Of a stretch of 64,000 nt of DNA, positions 23,501 through 34,605 are shown piece after piece. A program made the translations under genes and the position numbers. Below the pieces are notes generated by a model. That model did not search any database and was not told the DNA's origin. It saw only the letters and a list, made by a program, of their open reading frames with translations. Source of the stretch: Protula sp. h YS-2021 (taxonomy: Eukaryota; Annelida; Polychaeta; Sabellida; Serpulidae); contig OX457026.1 in the NCBI GenBank assembly GCA_949752745.1, positions 30,504,116 to 30,568,115 of the forward strand, given 5' to 3'. Within the stretch, counting starts at the first letter, position 1, and every line of letters starts with the position of its first letter.

Positions 23501-23859
23501 CTGTTAGATCAAGCAGTTTCATTAACATATGGAATAAACAGAAAGAACTCAAGGCTGTGTGCCCTGGGAACAGGACAATTCCAGTGTTGCCACGGAGTCA
23601 TCACGAAAAAAAAGGATAAAAAAAGGATATATTTGGGGAAAAAAGTATGAAAAAAAGGATAATTCATATTTTGCTGAAAATCGAGAAAACATTAATGTTA
23701 ATCACATTGTATCATTTTTTTGTAATTTATAATGCTCGTTTTCACAGCGATTAAAAATATTTGCATACCTGATTGTACTTTAGAAATCTATAAACGAACC
23801 CGGTCAAATTGTGCCAAAAGAAGCGTTTTGACAACTGGCTACTAAATAATTTTAAATGC

Positions 23860-24310
23860 TTCCATTTAGCCAATTTTTAGCGGATCGCCAAAGAAAAGTA
23901 ATTTTCCATGAGAGGCCTACCTGGAGAATAAATGTTCAAAATTGGAAAGAATCCGAACAAAATTGTGGGAGAAGAAGCATTTTGAAAATTAGACACCAAA
24001 AAATTGAAAAATGCCCCCCCCCCCCCCCATTTGGCCAATTTTTGAGGGATCGCCAAAATGAGTAATTTTTCAAAAGAGGCCTACCTAGAGAATATTCGTA
24101 CAAACTTTGAAGAAAACCTGATCAAAATTGTGAGAGAAGCATTTTGAAAACTGGCAAACGAAAAATTTTAAATGCCCCCCCCCCACCCCCATTGAGCCAA
24201 TTTTTGGCGGATCACCAAAAAACTTTTTCAAAGACAGGCCTACCTAGAGAACATTCGCATAAAATTTGAGAGGAATCCGATCAAAACTGAGGGAGAAGAA
24301 GCATTTTAAG
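23860..24310 (-). repeat. ~165-bp tandem repeat, about three units
   Basis: Units with GCCAATTTTT(A/G)(A/G)(C/G)GGATC(G/A)CCAAA, GAGGCCTACCT(A/G)GAGAA and AGAAGCATTTT, plus poly-C runs. The same family is seen in opposite orientation at 51020-51620. Confidence 0.8.
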
Positions 24311-24364
24311 TAAAAGTTCACACACGTACATACAGACGACGGATACCCCTCTTTTTATGTGATA

Positions 24365-24393
24365 AGACCAGCCCGAACATAGTCGGGTGGTCT
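24365..24393 (-). repeat. Hairpin cap next to CTAA (element terminus)
   Basis: AGACCAGCCCGA and TCGGGTGGTCT form a stem with one bulge. CTAA straddles the outer edge. On the minus strand it is followed by ATCCGTCGTCTGTATGTACG and then the ~165-bp core repeats. Confidence 0.7.
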
Positions 24394-24982
24394 AAACAAG
24401 TTTGTCCAAGGACAAAGTCCCAGCTTACGAAAAGCGAAAAGATCAATTCCAGCGTGCAGGAGCAAGGGAATTTCCCTGAAAAATTGGGCTTCAAAAAATG
24501 AGATGGCAAAGAGCAAGCTAAATAATTAATACAGCAACTGGCCCGAACATAGACCGATAAATACATACACAGATTTACCACAGGCGGGGAAACATGCACC
24601 TACTGTAACGGGACAAAAAGGGGAAAAGGGGGGAAGAAAGGGGGAAGATTTTAGTAGTCTGTAGAGTAGTGTGCAGGGCGTAGGACTTCATTAATAACTG
24701 CACGTGGAGTCAATGTTTCGAACCTCATGCACTCTCAAAAGGTAAAGTTATAATTCTTACTGTACATATTCGTTCATTTATAATGCAGTTCTGTTACTTA
24801 AGTTCGAAGTTAGTTAGTTAGTTAGTTATTTGATTGGTTTAACGACACCGCCAACCTGTTGTAGGTCATATTGTGTCATTCCTGGTAACTTTGTCGAATT
24901 TATACTTTATTGATTAAAAATGATTATAAAATAAAATCTTAAATATACTAAAAAATATACTAAAAATAGACTTAATGGTAGT

Positions 24983-27900
24983 CTACACATAGGAATACAT
25001 ATTAATCTCTTTTAAAAATTCTAGGACCTTGTTGGAATTTACCTTCTCAAACAGCTCTCTCATGGAATCAACTCTATAATAACGGGGGCGAATGTGATTG
25101 AAGTCTATACAATCTATCAAGATGTGTTTTACTGTATACCGTTCCTGACAACTTATACATTCGGGTTGTGGTTCACCTCTTAAGAGGTGTTTGTGAGTAG
25201 TGTAAGAATGTCCTATTCTTAATCTGTGAATTAACATATCGTCGCGAAGGCCATTTAGGGAGGGCAATTTGCGCCCTACCACAGGGTTAATTTGGTATAG
25301 CTTATTGTCTGTTTGTTCATCCCAATATTGTTGCCATAGATTTTTGACATATCTAGAAATATGGCACTTAAAATCTGATGACGGTATAAGGAAATCTGAG
25401 CAGTCTTGGTTAAACGCTTCTTTGGCGCCTTTGTCGGCTGCCTCGTTGCCCGGGATTCCAACGTGGCTCGGTACCCAACAAAATATTATCTCTTTGCCAG
25501 CTTTTACCACTTCGTCGTGTTTTTCTATCAAGTCCAAAATTATTGGGTTGGATACCTGTAAGTTTTCTAGTGACTCAAGCACTGACATGGAGTCCACGCA
25601 CAATATGAATTTTTTGTAGCGGCTAATCTTGACAATTTGCATAGCTAGCTGCAGGGCTCTAACTTCTGCAGAGAAAATAGAAGACCCATCAGGGAGCCTG
25701 GTTCTGAATGTATTATTTTCTGTGACAATAGCTGCTGCAGCCATGTCCTCAAGTTTGGAACCATCGGTATATATGAAATGGTAGTCATTATAATTATCCT
25801 TTAATTCTGCAAATTTTGACTGAAATACACACGGGTTAGTTCGTTCTTTTGTGGACTCAGAAAGAGTCTTCAAGACCACAGGTTTCGTCAACTTCCAAGG
25901 GGGTTGGTTAGGTATTTTGTAATTTGCAACAGATTCAATGATTATACCTGCTTCCTGCAGGTGTGGTATAATCCTAGTTCCAAAGGGGGGGATAGCATTG
26001 GTACCTCTATCCGCATAATGTGATCCGAAAACAATCTGATGAGTAGGGTTATTTCTATTGGCGTAAAGTTTTAAACAATACTGCATGGCAAGTTTTAACC
26101 GCCGTATATTGAGAGGTTGTTCATTTGCCTCAACGTGTAAACTGTCGGCTGGGGATGTTCTAAAGGCATTTAAACATGTTCTTAAGCCTTGATTCTGTAT
26201 CGGTTCTAGCATCTTGAGATATGATGGTCTAGTTGAGCCATAAACTATACTGCCATAGTCCAGTCGCGATCTAATTAGAGCTCTATACAACATGAGTTTA
26301 ATATCACGATCTGCTCCCCAATCGTGGGAGGAGATGACTCTCAGTAAATTTAAGGCCTTCTGACACTTTCTTCGGAGGTGTTTGATATGTGGGATAAAAC
26401 TAAGTTGGCTATCAAAAATTAAACCTAAAAATTTGTTTTCCTTGACAACAGGGATTTGCACGTTAGAGATGTGTAAAACTGGATCGTCGTGCTGTTTTCG
26501 TTTTTTACAAAAGTGTATACAAACCGTTTTGGTTTGTGAGAATTTAAAACCATTCTTATTCGCCCAAACTTGGAGAGAATAAATACTCTGCTGAAGACGA
26601 CGCTGTATTAAATTCATACTTTAGCCTCTACACGACATGGCAAAATCATCCACGAAGAGTGAGCTATCTATCCCCTGTCTCAGTGTATCTTTTATATTGT
26701 TGATTTTTATCAGGAAAAGTAGAATTGAAAGGATGCATCCTTGGGGGAAGCCTTCCTCTTGTTCAAAGTATTCTGAGAATATTGTACCAAGGCGAACCCT
26801 GAATCGACGGTCGTCCAGGAATCCTTTTATGAACTGGGGCAGACGGCCTCGGAGGCCGAAATCAAAAAGATCCTTTAGTACTCCGTGTTTCCATGCTGTG
26901 TCATAAGCTTTTTCCAAGTCGAAGAAAACGGTAACAACATGTTCCTTGTTATTGAAAGCTTCTTTCACAAAAGATTCTAGTCTTACAAGATGGTCCAGAG
27001 TGCTCCTTTGTTTCCTAAAGCCACTCTGTATGTCGGCAAGCAAGTTGTTTCTTTCCAGGTACCATTTTAATCTTTCAGCTACCATTCGCTCAAATGTTTT
27101 GCACAGGGCACTTGTCAAGGAAATTGGTCTGTAATTCTGAGGATTTCGTGGATCTTTGTTTGGCTTTGGTATTGGTATTATTGTGGCTTCCTTCCATATT
27201 TCTGGAAAAGTGTCGGAATTCCAGGTATGATTTAACAATTCTAAAAGGATCTTTAGGGTATGGTCTGGCAAATGTCTAAGCATCTGATAATGTATGTCAT
27301 CTGGTCCTGCTGCTGAATCATGGGAACTACCTATGGCCTTTCTCAATTCATTAAGAGAAAAGTGCTCATTATACGCTTCGCTGTTGTCAGAATAGAAGTT
27401 AAGAGGATTAGTTTCTTCTGTTTCTTTATAACGTCTAAACTCGTGGCTATAGTTTTCGGAAGATGAGTTATGTTCAAATGTTTCGCCTAAGGTATCTAAA
27501 ATGTCCTTTGGGTCGGTGATCATATTATTGTTAGCTTCTAGATGGCTTACTGTGCTAAAAGTGTTCTTGCCAGATATTTTTCTAACCATGTCCCAGGTCT
27601 TTTTTAGAGAATTATTTGTGTTGAGTTGAGAAACATATTCATGCCAGGACTCTTGTTTGCTTTTTCTGACTGTTTTACGCGCAACTGCCTTGGCCCTTTG
27701 ATATTCTATTTTTCTTGTAATGTCTGGGTAGTCTGAAAAATTTTTGAGAGCTTGTTTACGAAGCGCTATGGATTCTTTACAAGCGTCATTAAACCACGGT
27801 TTGTGTGGTTTCTTGCGGGATCCTGATGTCCTTGGGATAGATTTTTCACACACTCCATGGAGAAGAAAGGTAAATAATGAGATATGTTCGTCTTCATCAT

Positions 27901-28648
27901 CAGTAAAATGTTTCCTTTTGATACTCTGATGACATAATTCTTGGAATTCTGACCAGTCTGCTTTCTGAAACTTCCATTTTGGGGATCTTTTTTCGTGGTA
28001 TGCTTTAGACTCAGACAATAAAATAGGAAAGTGGTCACTGCCGTGGAGATCACCCAACACTTTCCAATTAAAATCAAGATATAAATTAGCAGATGCTATA
28101 GAAAGGTCAATAGAGGTTTTTGAACCAGTACCAGGGTGAAGATATGTGTATGACTTGTCGTTGAAAATGGTTAAATTATGATGGTTAAGGAGATTTTCTA
28201 CCAATTTTCCCTTCAAATCTACGTAACTATTGCCCCACAATGTACTGTGAGCATTAAAGTCGCCCACGAATAGGACTGGCTTAGGTAACTGATTTATTAG
28301 GTCATTCAACTCTTCTAGTTGAGGTCTCAATTGTGGTGGCAAATAAATACTACAAATTGTGAAAGTTTTGCCAAGCGTGATACGAATCGCCTGGGTCTGG
28401 AAAGGCGTATTTAGTTTAATTTCGCTTTGTAAGAGATCACTTCGAACAAACATAGCGATTCCACCCGTCGCTCTGTCATCCGATGAGGGTTTGTTGTATG
28501 ACGTATATCCTCTAAGTTTTGGTGGATTGTCGTTTTTGCTGAATGTTTCCTGAAGACAAAATACTGCCGGATCATTTAAGTGCATAAGTGTTAACAATTC
28601 ATGGTAGTTGGTCCAAAAACCTCTGATATTCCAATGAATTATTGTCAT
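24983..28648 (-). pseudogene. LINE ORF2: endonuclease, reverse transcriptase and RNase H, one stop
   Basis: About 1222 codons in one frame with a single TAA at 26623-26621. The endonuclease shows HWNIRGF, CLQETF, GDFNAHSTLWG and SDHFPILL. The reverse transcriptase shows YRPISLTSALCKTFERM, SGFRKQRSTLDHLVRLE, FFDLEKAYDTAW, GFPQGCILS and the catalytic FVDDFAMS. The stop falls a few codons after FVDD. The RNase H domain shows YTDGSK, AEVRALQLAM, CVDSMSVLESL and VPSHVGIPGNEAADKGA. A Cys/His-rich end CISCQERYTVKHILIDC follows. All catalytic motifs are intact. Confidence 0.92.
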
Positions 28649-28650
28649 CG

Positions 28651-29898
28651 TTACTTGCTAAGAGCTCGATTTCTGTTAATCGTTACTTTTGGAGGCTTTT
28701 CATTTGAGCGGGGTGGCTTAGGGGAGGTTCTGCCTGCAGGTCTCCCATCGCCAGCATCCATAAGAGGGGAGTATCTATTCCCACTCATTTCCTCCGTAAG
28801 GTTTGTGCGCAACCTCTGTTTGGCAAGTTGAGCTCTTTGTTTGAGTCTTGCCTTTGTTTCGTGGCCCAGCTGAGAGGATTGGGGGCTTGGAGTACAAGAC
28901 CCGTCTCTCTTCCCTGACAGCTCAGGAGATGTGCTTGGTAAAGACTCACAAAGACTGGAGTCCGTTTCAGTTTTAGTTTCTTTTGTTTTTCTAGAAGGCC
29001 GTTGTTGCTTTGGTGGCGAAAAAAACTTTTGTTCCGTAATCCATGTGATGTCAGTTTGACAGGCAGAATCCTGAAACTTGGGTCTTACTGAGCTAGCATA
29101 TGTTTTCGCATTTGATGGGAGGAGGGTAGCAGCCAGTTTTCGGGCTTCGGGATAAGACACCGATTTTTCAAATTTTATCTGTTGCACTTTCTTTTCAGCA
29201 TGCCACCGCGGACAATCCTTGGATGAAGCCGGGTGGCTGCCCATGCAGTTTATGCATTTGGGGTTGTGAGAGGTACATGAACTATATTCATGCCCTTCCT
29301 CCCCGCATTTTGCGCAGGTGGGTTTTTGATTTCTGCATTTGTCTTTGTTATGCCCGTATTTCTGGCAGTGGAAACAACGAATAGGGTTCGGAATATATAT
29401 TTTCACTGGTAGGCTTAAATATCCAACTTTTATATTGCCTGGCAAAGTAGGCTTGCAGAAGGTAAGGACAAATGTTCCTCGTTGGCCCAAAGGTCGCGCT
29501 GCTGTCACACCCTGGTCCTGTAGTCCATCGACTAATTCTTCATCTGAGCAAAATCTTAGTTCAGGGTGGGTGATCACTCCCCTGCAAAAATTTAAGGTTC
29601 GGTGGGCAGAGCACTTAGCTGGGGTGTTTACGAAAGATGTTATTTTCAGGAGGTTTTTACATTGTTGTAAAGTGACTATTTGGACTAGAATGTCCCCCGA
29701 GCGGAGCCTTTTGATGTTAAATTGATTTCCCACTATCGATGCCACCCCCTTCTGGATAGCGAAGGGGGATAGTTTGAACGTGCCCTCTATCGGTGTGATA
29801 ATCAGGTATTGTGGAAATGAAGCAGGGGGAGACCCCACCTCAATCCTTGGTCTTTTGGGTGTCGGTGATGTATTTTGTTTTTCTTTTGTCTTATCCAT
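28651..29898 (-). CDS. LINE ORF1: Gag-like protein with three CCHC knuckles
   Basis: 415 residues. The N-terminus is Pro/Lys-rich, followed by an RRM-like Gag region and then three zinc knuckles: CFHCQKYGHNKDKC, CAKCGEEGHEYSSC and CINCMGSHPASSKDC (about residues 175-235). The C-terminus is charged and probably disordered. It is the RNA-binding nucleocapsid-like protein of I/Jockey-type LINEs and coats the element RNA. The ORF2 ATG begins 2 nt after its stop, in another frame, which suggests termination-reinitiation. Confidence 0.92.
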   Translation of the reverse strand: MDKTKEKQNTSPTPKRPRIEVGSPPASFPQYLIITPIEGTFKLSPFAIQKGVASIVGNQFNIKRLRSGDILVQIVTLQQCKNLLKITSFVNTPAKCSAHRTLNFCRGVITHPELRFCSDEELVDGLQDQGVTAARPLGQRGTFVLTFCKPTLPGNIKVGYLSLPVKIYIPNPIRCFHCQKYGHNKDKCRNQKPTCAKCGEEGHEYSSCTSHNPKCINCMGSHPASSKDCPRWHAEKKVQQIKFEKSVSYPEARKLAATLLPSNAKTYASSVRPKFQDSACQTDITWITEQKFFSPPKQQRPSRKTKETKTETDSSLCESLPSTSPELSGKRDGSCTPSPQSSQLGHETKARLKQRAQLAKQRLRTNLTEEMSGNRYSPLMDAGDGRPAGRTSPKPPRSNEKPPKVTINRNRALSK

Positions 29899-30869
29899 TA
29901 AGTGTTTTTTTGAAAATTTTCTTCCAGGTCTGCCGGCCCCGGCCTTACTATGACCACCTATTTCGGCAACGGGGGTTACCCGCCTAGGGCTAGGACACCT
30001 GGAATACTCTACTAGACGCGGCGGTATTCTCCATCCAACGCCGTTCGATTGACCCTAGAGCCGCAGTATGGTTAAACTGAACGACCAGCCGTTATTGATC
30101 GTGACGGGCCAGTTCACGAACGCCCTTCTTGGGCCGAAGAGAAGGACCAAAGGCATGTATTGGCAAACAAGTCCCTCAGCAGAATGTGTATTTGAAAGGC
30201 CTGCCTAAGAGACAAGAAGCCTCAATACCCAGGTAACCGCTCTCCTTCCACTACGGGATGCAACCCACGGCAAAGTGCGTTCTTATGTCTGGTATTATCA
30301 CCAGCTACTGTAGGACATCTTGGTGGACGCACAACAGGTTGCCACGCTTTTATGCGGTTTGCGTGGGAACGGTGTAACGCAGGTTTTTGTTGGCTGCTAG
30401 TAGTCGTTGCCAAGGGTGTGACAGAGCTAATACCGTATCTGGAGTACTACAATTAAGTAGACCCCAGATGATAATACAAAAAAAATGGATTGAATGTGAA
30501 ACAATTAGGTAAGGAAAGATTTCTTTATTGCGATTAACGACATCATATTTATCAAAAAAGGGATATTATTAGGTGGAAGGGCATTGTTGTTAATTTGGTA
30601 TGTGTGCTTTTGGGAAGGTTTTATAGTACCTTCGAAAATGGAAATGATGGTGAGATGATGAAATGGTGGGAGGGTATGGTTGGGAGGGGGGGGCGAGATA
30701 CCAGTAGAACTGAGATATACCCAGTAAGACTGGTACCCCGAGGGGGGTCGGAATATCAACTCCGGCCTCCCTTTGGGTCAAGGGGCTCCTTTAAAAATAA
30801 AGGGTCGGACCCAAATCAGGCAGTTTAACGTCATGCCCGGGACGTCTTAAGTTCGAATGTTTAGTATGT

Positions 30870-31620
30870 ATTATTTTGCGGGGTTTGCATTTCGGACCAG
30901 TGCGCATGTTTATTTAACTTGTGTCGATGCGCGGTCTGCATTTCGGACCAATGCGCATGTTTATTTAACTTTCCCTTATGCTCTGTTCACATTTCGAACC
31001 AGGGCGCATGTTTATTTAACATGCATTGCTGCGCAGTTCGCATTTCGGACCAGTGCTCATGTTATTTAACTTGCGTTGATGCGCGGTTATTATTTCGGAC
31101 CGTTCAATATGTTTATTTAACTTGTGTTGATGAGCGGTTTTTATTTTGGACCAGTGCGCATGTTTATTTAACGCGTCGATGCGCGGTTCGCATTTCGGAC
31201 AAGGGCGCATATTTATTGAACTTCCGTTGATGAGCGGTTGGGATTTCGGGCCAGTCCGCATGTTTACTTAGCTTGCGTTGATGCCCGGTTCGCATTTCAG
31301 ACCAGTGAGCACGTTTAATTAACTTGCGTTGAGGCATGGTATTTATTTTAGACCAATGCGCATGTTTATGTAACTTCCGTTAATGCGCGGTTCGCATTTA
31401 GGACCAGTGCGCATGTTTATTTCACTTGTGTTGATGCGGGCTGCTTATTTTGAACCAGTGCGCAGGTTTATTTAATTTGCGTCGATGCGCGATTCTTATT
31501 TTAGATCAGTGCGCATGTCGATTTAACTTGCGCTTATGCGCATTTCGCATTTTGGGCCAGTGCGTAAGCTTGGTTAACGTGCATTTATGCGAGATCTGCA
31601 TTTCAGACGGTTTCGCATGT
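30870..31620 (+). repeat. 51-bp satellite array, about 15 units
   Basis: Unit contains GCGCATGTTTATTTAACTTG, GTTGATGCGCGGT and CATTTCGGACCAGT. The starts at 30902, 30953 and 31004 give an exact 51-bp period. Because 51 is a multiple of three, one frame stays open over much of the array and reads a 17-residue repeat ([21 protein letters not shown]). The same satellite, inverted, is at 45255-45570. Confidence 0.93.
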
Positions 31621-31639
31621 CAATTTTTTTTTAATTCCG

Positions 31640-33530
31640 AAAAAATTCACAAGTTTTTCAATTCACTCAAAAGGTACAAGCCGTATGCATGACCCCTAGA
31701 AACGGCACGTGCCAAAAATAAATGAAATCGCATAAAAACTGTAGAAGGAAATGTACTTCGAATTTTTTTCTTCAAAAATTCCCCAAAAAATCCCCTGATC
31801 GACTCAAAAAGCACAAGCCGTATTCAAGATCCCAACAGCATGCTTCAAACCCAAAATAAATTATATCGGATCCAAACTGTAGCAGAAGATGCATTTTAAG
31901 TTATTTTCTTCAAAAATCCCCCCTCCCCCCAAAATCAGAAATTCCCAAATCAAGCCAAACAGCACCAGCCGTATGCCCGACCCACCTAGCGATTCCTCAT
32001 ACCAAAAATAAATGAAATCGGATAATCACTGCAAAAGGAAATGCATTTTGAAGTTTTTTTTTTTTAAATTTCCCCAAAATTCAAAAATCACCCGATCGAC
32101 TATAAATGCTCATAACTTATGCAGGACGCCTTATTTATGCCTCAAACCCAAAATAAATGAAATCGGTTAAAAACTGTTAGGGGGAAATGCATTTTGAAGT
32201 TTTTTCTTCAAAATTTCTCCAAAAGTACAAAAATTGTCCGATCGACTAAAAAAGCACGCATCGTATGCAGGACCCCTTAGGGCAGCTTCATGCAAAAAAA
32301 AAAAAAAAGAAACGACAGTGGATCAAAAATGTAGGAGGATATACAGTTTTTCTTCAAAAATTCCCCCAAAATTCAAGAATTATCCGATCGACTAGAAAAG
32401 CACAAGCCGTACGCACGATCCCTTAGGGAAACCTCACACCGAAAATACATGATATCGGTTCAAAAAGGTAGGAGATTTGAATTATTTTTGAAAATTTTTC
32501 TTAAAAAATTCACCAAAAATACAAAAATTGTCCGATCGACTCAAAACGCACAAGCCGTATGCACAACCCTTTAGGGTTATCTCATACCTAAAATAAATGA
32601 CATCGAGTCAAAAATGTAGGAGGAAATACATTTTAAAATTTTTTCTTCAAAAATTCCCCCAAAATTCAAAAATCACCCGATCGACTAAAAAAGCACAAGC
32701 CGTATGCACGAACGCTCAGGGATGCCTCATACAGGGTGTTTCCGAAAAGAAGCTCCCCCCATATAAAAGCCCCGGGGCTCTTATTAGGAAACTGTTTCCC
32801 AATAGAAGCCCCGGGGCTTCTATTTGGAGTTAACATAAAGACCTGAAAAAATCGTTTCCTAATAAAAGCCCCCCTCCTTCCCTGTAAGTCTTTTTAGAAC
32901 TCGTGTTTACTCGCATGCAGACACGGTGCACTTAATCCTTTGATATGAGGCAGCCCCAAGACATGTTCTGCGTCGTTGCTTAATCCTGTGCTTTGCACAA
33001 GGCGAACAGACACAGGCGGATATCCGCAGTATGTAGCGCTTTAATAAGAGATGGAAGGTAAATTTTCTTTTTTTTTTCATAAAAACTTATCGACAACCCC
33101 TCCTCCCGCCATTTAAAAAATTGAAGCCCCGGGGCTCTAATTAGGAAACTGTTTCCTGATAGAAGCCCCGGGGCTTCTATTTGGTTTCTAAATGAGCGCC
33201 TGAAATTGGCCAGTTTCCAAACAGAAGCCCTGGGCTTTTTTTCGGAAACCCCCGGTACCAAAAATAAATGACATCGAATCAAAATTGTAGGAGTAGATGC
33301 ATTTTGAATTATTTTCGAAATTTTTGCTTAAAAAATTCACCAAAAATACAAAAATTGTCCGATCGACTAAAAAAGCACAAGCCGTATGCACGACCCTTTA
33401 GGGGTGCCTCAGACCAAAAATAAATGACATCGGGTCAAAAATGTAGGAGGAGATACATTTTAAATTTTTTTCTTTAAAAATTCCCAAAAAATTAAAAAAT
33501 CACCCGATCGACAAAGTTTACTAAATTAAC
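31640..33530 (+). repeat. ~145-bp satellite array, about nine units, split by a MITE
   Basis: Units carry AAGCACAAGCCGTATGCA, CCAAAAATAAATGA(A/C)ATCG, TGTAGGAGGA and CCGATCGACTAAAAAAG. Spacing between successive AGCACAAGCCGTATG cores is about 136-152 bp. The array is interrupted at 32732-33255 and ends in (CTAA)n at about 33530-33548. Confidence 0.9.
32732..33255. mobile_element. 524-bp MITE with TA target duplication
   Basis: Termini CAGGGTGTTTCCGAAAA and (reverse complement) CCGGGGGTTTCCGAAAA, flanked by TA on both sides (32730-32731 and 33256-33257). Excising it restores the expected satellite text CTCATACCAAAAATAAAT. The interior carries several GAAGCCCCGGGGCTTC perfect 16-bp palindromes or close variants. 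The TA target suggests mobilisation by a Tc1/mariner-type enzyme. Confidence 0.88.
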
Positions 33531-33578
33531 AACTAACTAACTAACTAACGGACGCCATCCGCAGACCGATAGGAATAC

Positions 33579-33605
33579 CCCAGCTTACATGTAACGTAAG
33601 CTGGG
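33579..33605 (-). repeat. Hairpin cap followed by CTAA
   Basis: CCCAGCTTAC and GTAAGCTGGG form a perfect 10-bp stem with a 7-nt loop, directly followed by CTAA. Read on the minus strand, it is followed by TCGGTCTGCGGATGGCGTCCG and the ~145-bp satellite. A second hairpin, GTCCCTAGGGAC, lies at 33636-33647. Confidence 0.8.
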
Positions 33606-34605
33606 CTAAAAAGGTGCGTACGTACTTTATCGATGGTCCCTAGGGACATGCAACTCAAAATTATAGATTGCAGTTATTGAAAATCATTCAAGTAATGAAA
33701 ACTACTTAACATCATTTAGAATACTGGATATTTTACAGTGTGATAAGATATTGATTAGGTTTACGAAGAATACATTTCAGTTCCATGAAAAAATACCCTT
33801 TTTCTACAGATGTATTGATTTTAACAATAGACGCTGCAAAAAAGTTGGAAATTACATATACATACAGTGTAAGAGCGGTTAATATTATGGCCTAATCAAG
33901 GATTATGACTAGAGTGAGAAAAAATTCTAGCAGAAAAAAAAAACATATACCTAATTAGGAAAAATAGTATTTTGAACGAAAAAAACTGAAAAAAAAGTAT
34001 CAAAATAAAAAAAAAAGGATGAAAATTTTAAAAAAAAGTATAAAAAAAGTATTTAAGGGTAAAAAAAAGGATAAAATCGGGCTTTAAAAAAAAAAAGGAT
34101 AATCCTTTTAAAAAAGGATGATGTGGCAACACTGCAATTCCCCCCCCCCCCCCCAACTACCCACCCCCCTCCCCCTAGGACTATGCCCCCGACCCGTGTG
34201 CCACCCTCCCCTCTTTTCTCCGCGTTTCAATTACGGACATGTTCCCCGCATGTATACGAGTATGTGAATAGACAACAATCACGATTAATCGTTCGGAATA
34301 AGTATTAGTTTTCACACTGAAATATCAGTGTTGTTACTCGATAATTTAATTAACCTGACCTTGCATTTCGGTGTAGTACAATAGATTTTACCCAACAAAA
34401 ACATGTAACTAGCACCACTAAGGGGTCTATGGCCATTTCCCCAGGACAACTGCTCCCAACGGACTGTTGCCACCGGGACGATTGTCAAAGAACTTTTTAT
34501 AACTTTTCATAAATTAAATTTTCGTCCTCACTTTTTCGTCATACTGCTATCATTCTAACCTTGCAAAATTATTATAAACATGAACAAGCATTTTGATACC
34601 AGTAT

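Larger units (their letters stand above)
24809..30845 (-). mobile_element. Full-length I/Nimb-like LINE with 12-bp target duplication
   Basis: 6037 bp. CTTAAGTTCGAA occurs immediately outside both ends (24797-24808 and 30846-30857). From 5' to 3' on the minus strand it has a ~950-bp 5' UTR, ORF1 (29898-28651), ORF2 (28648-24983), an AATAAA signal about 75 nt after ORF2, and a (TAAC)n tail at the insertion edge. ORF2 holds endonuclease, reverse transcriptase and RNase H, as in the I superfamily (I, Nimb and relatives). A single in-frame stop in ORF2 is the only break I see, so it looks young. It sits inside the CAGTGTTGCCAC-bounded segment. Confidence 0.92.
23582..34134. mobile_element. 10.5-kb composite element bounded by CAGTGTTGCCAC inverted repeats
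   Basis: The left end CAGTGTTGCCAC (23582-23593) and right end GTGGCAACACTG (34123-34134) are perfect 12-bp inverted repeats. The 6-bp CAATTC directly abuts both outer edges (23576-23581 and 34135-34140) as a candidate target duplication. Both subterminal regions are full of A(n)GGAT and AAAAAGTAT motifs. CAGTG ends are hAT-like, but hAT duplications are usually 8 bp, so the superfamily is open. No transposase is visible, so it would be non-autonomous. Subtracting the nested LINE and one copy of its target duplication leaves about 4.5 kb, mostly satellite arrays. Confidence 0.6.

Noticed and set aside
30870..31620. Regular repeats that might be called a CRISPR array
   Set aside because: The 51-bp units are contiguous and vary gradually. 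There are no unique spacers, no cas genes, and the locus is eukaryotic.
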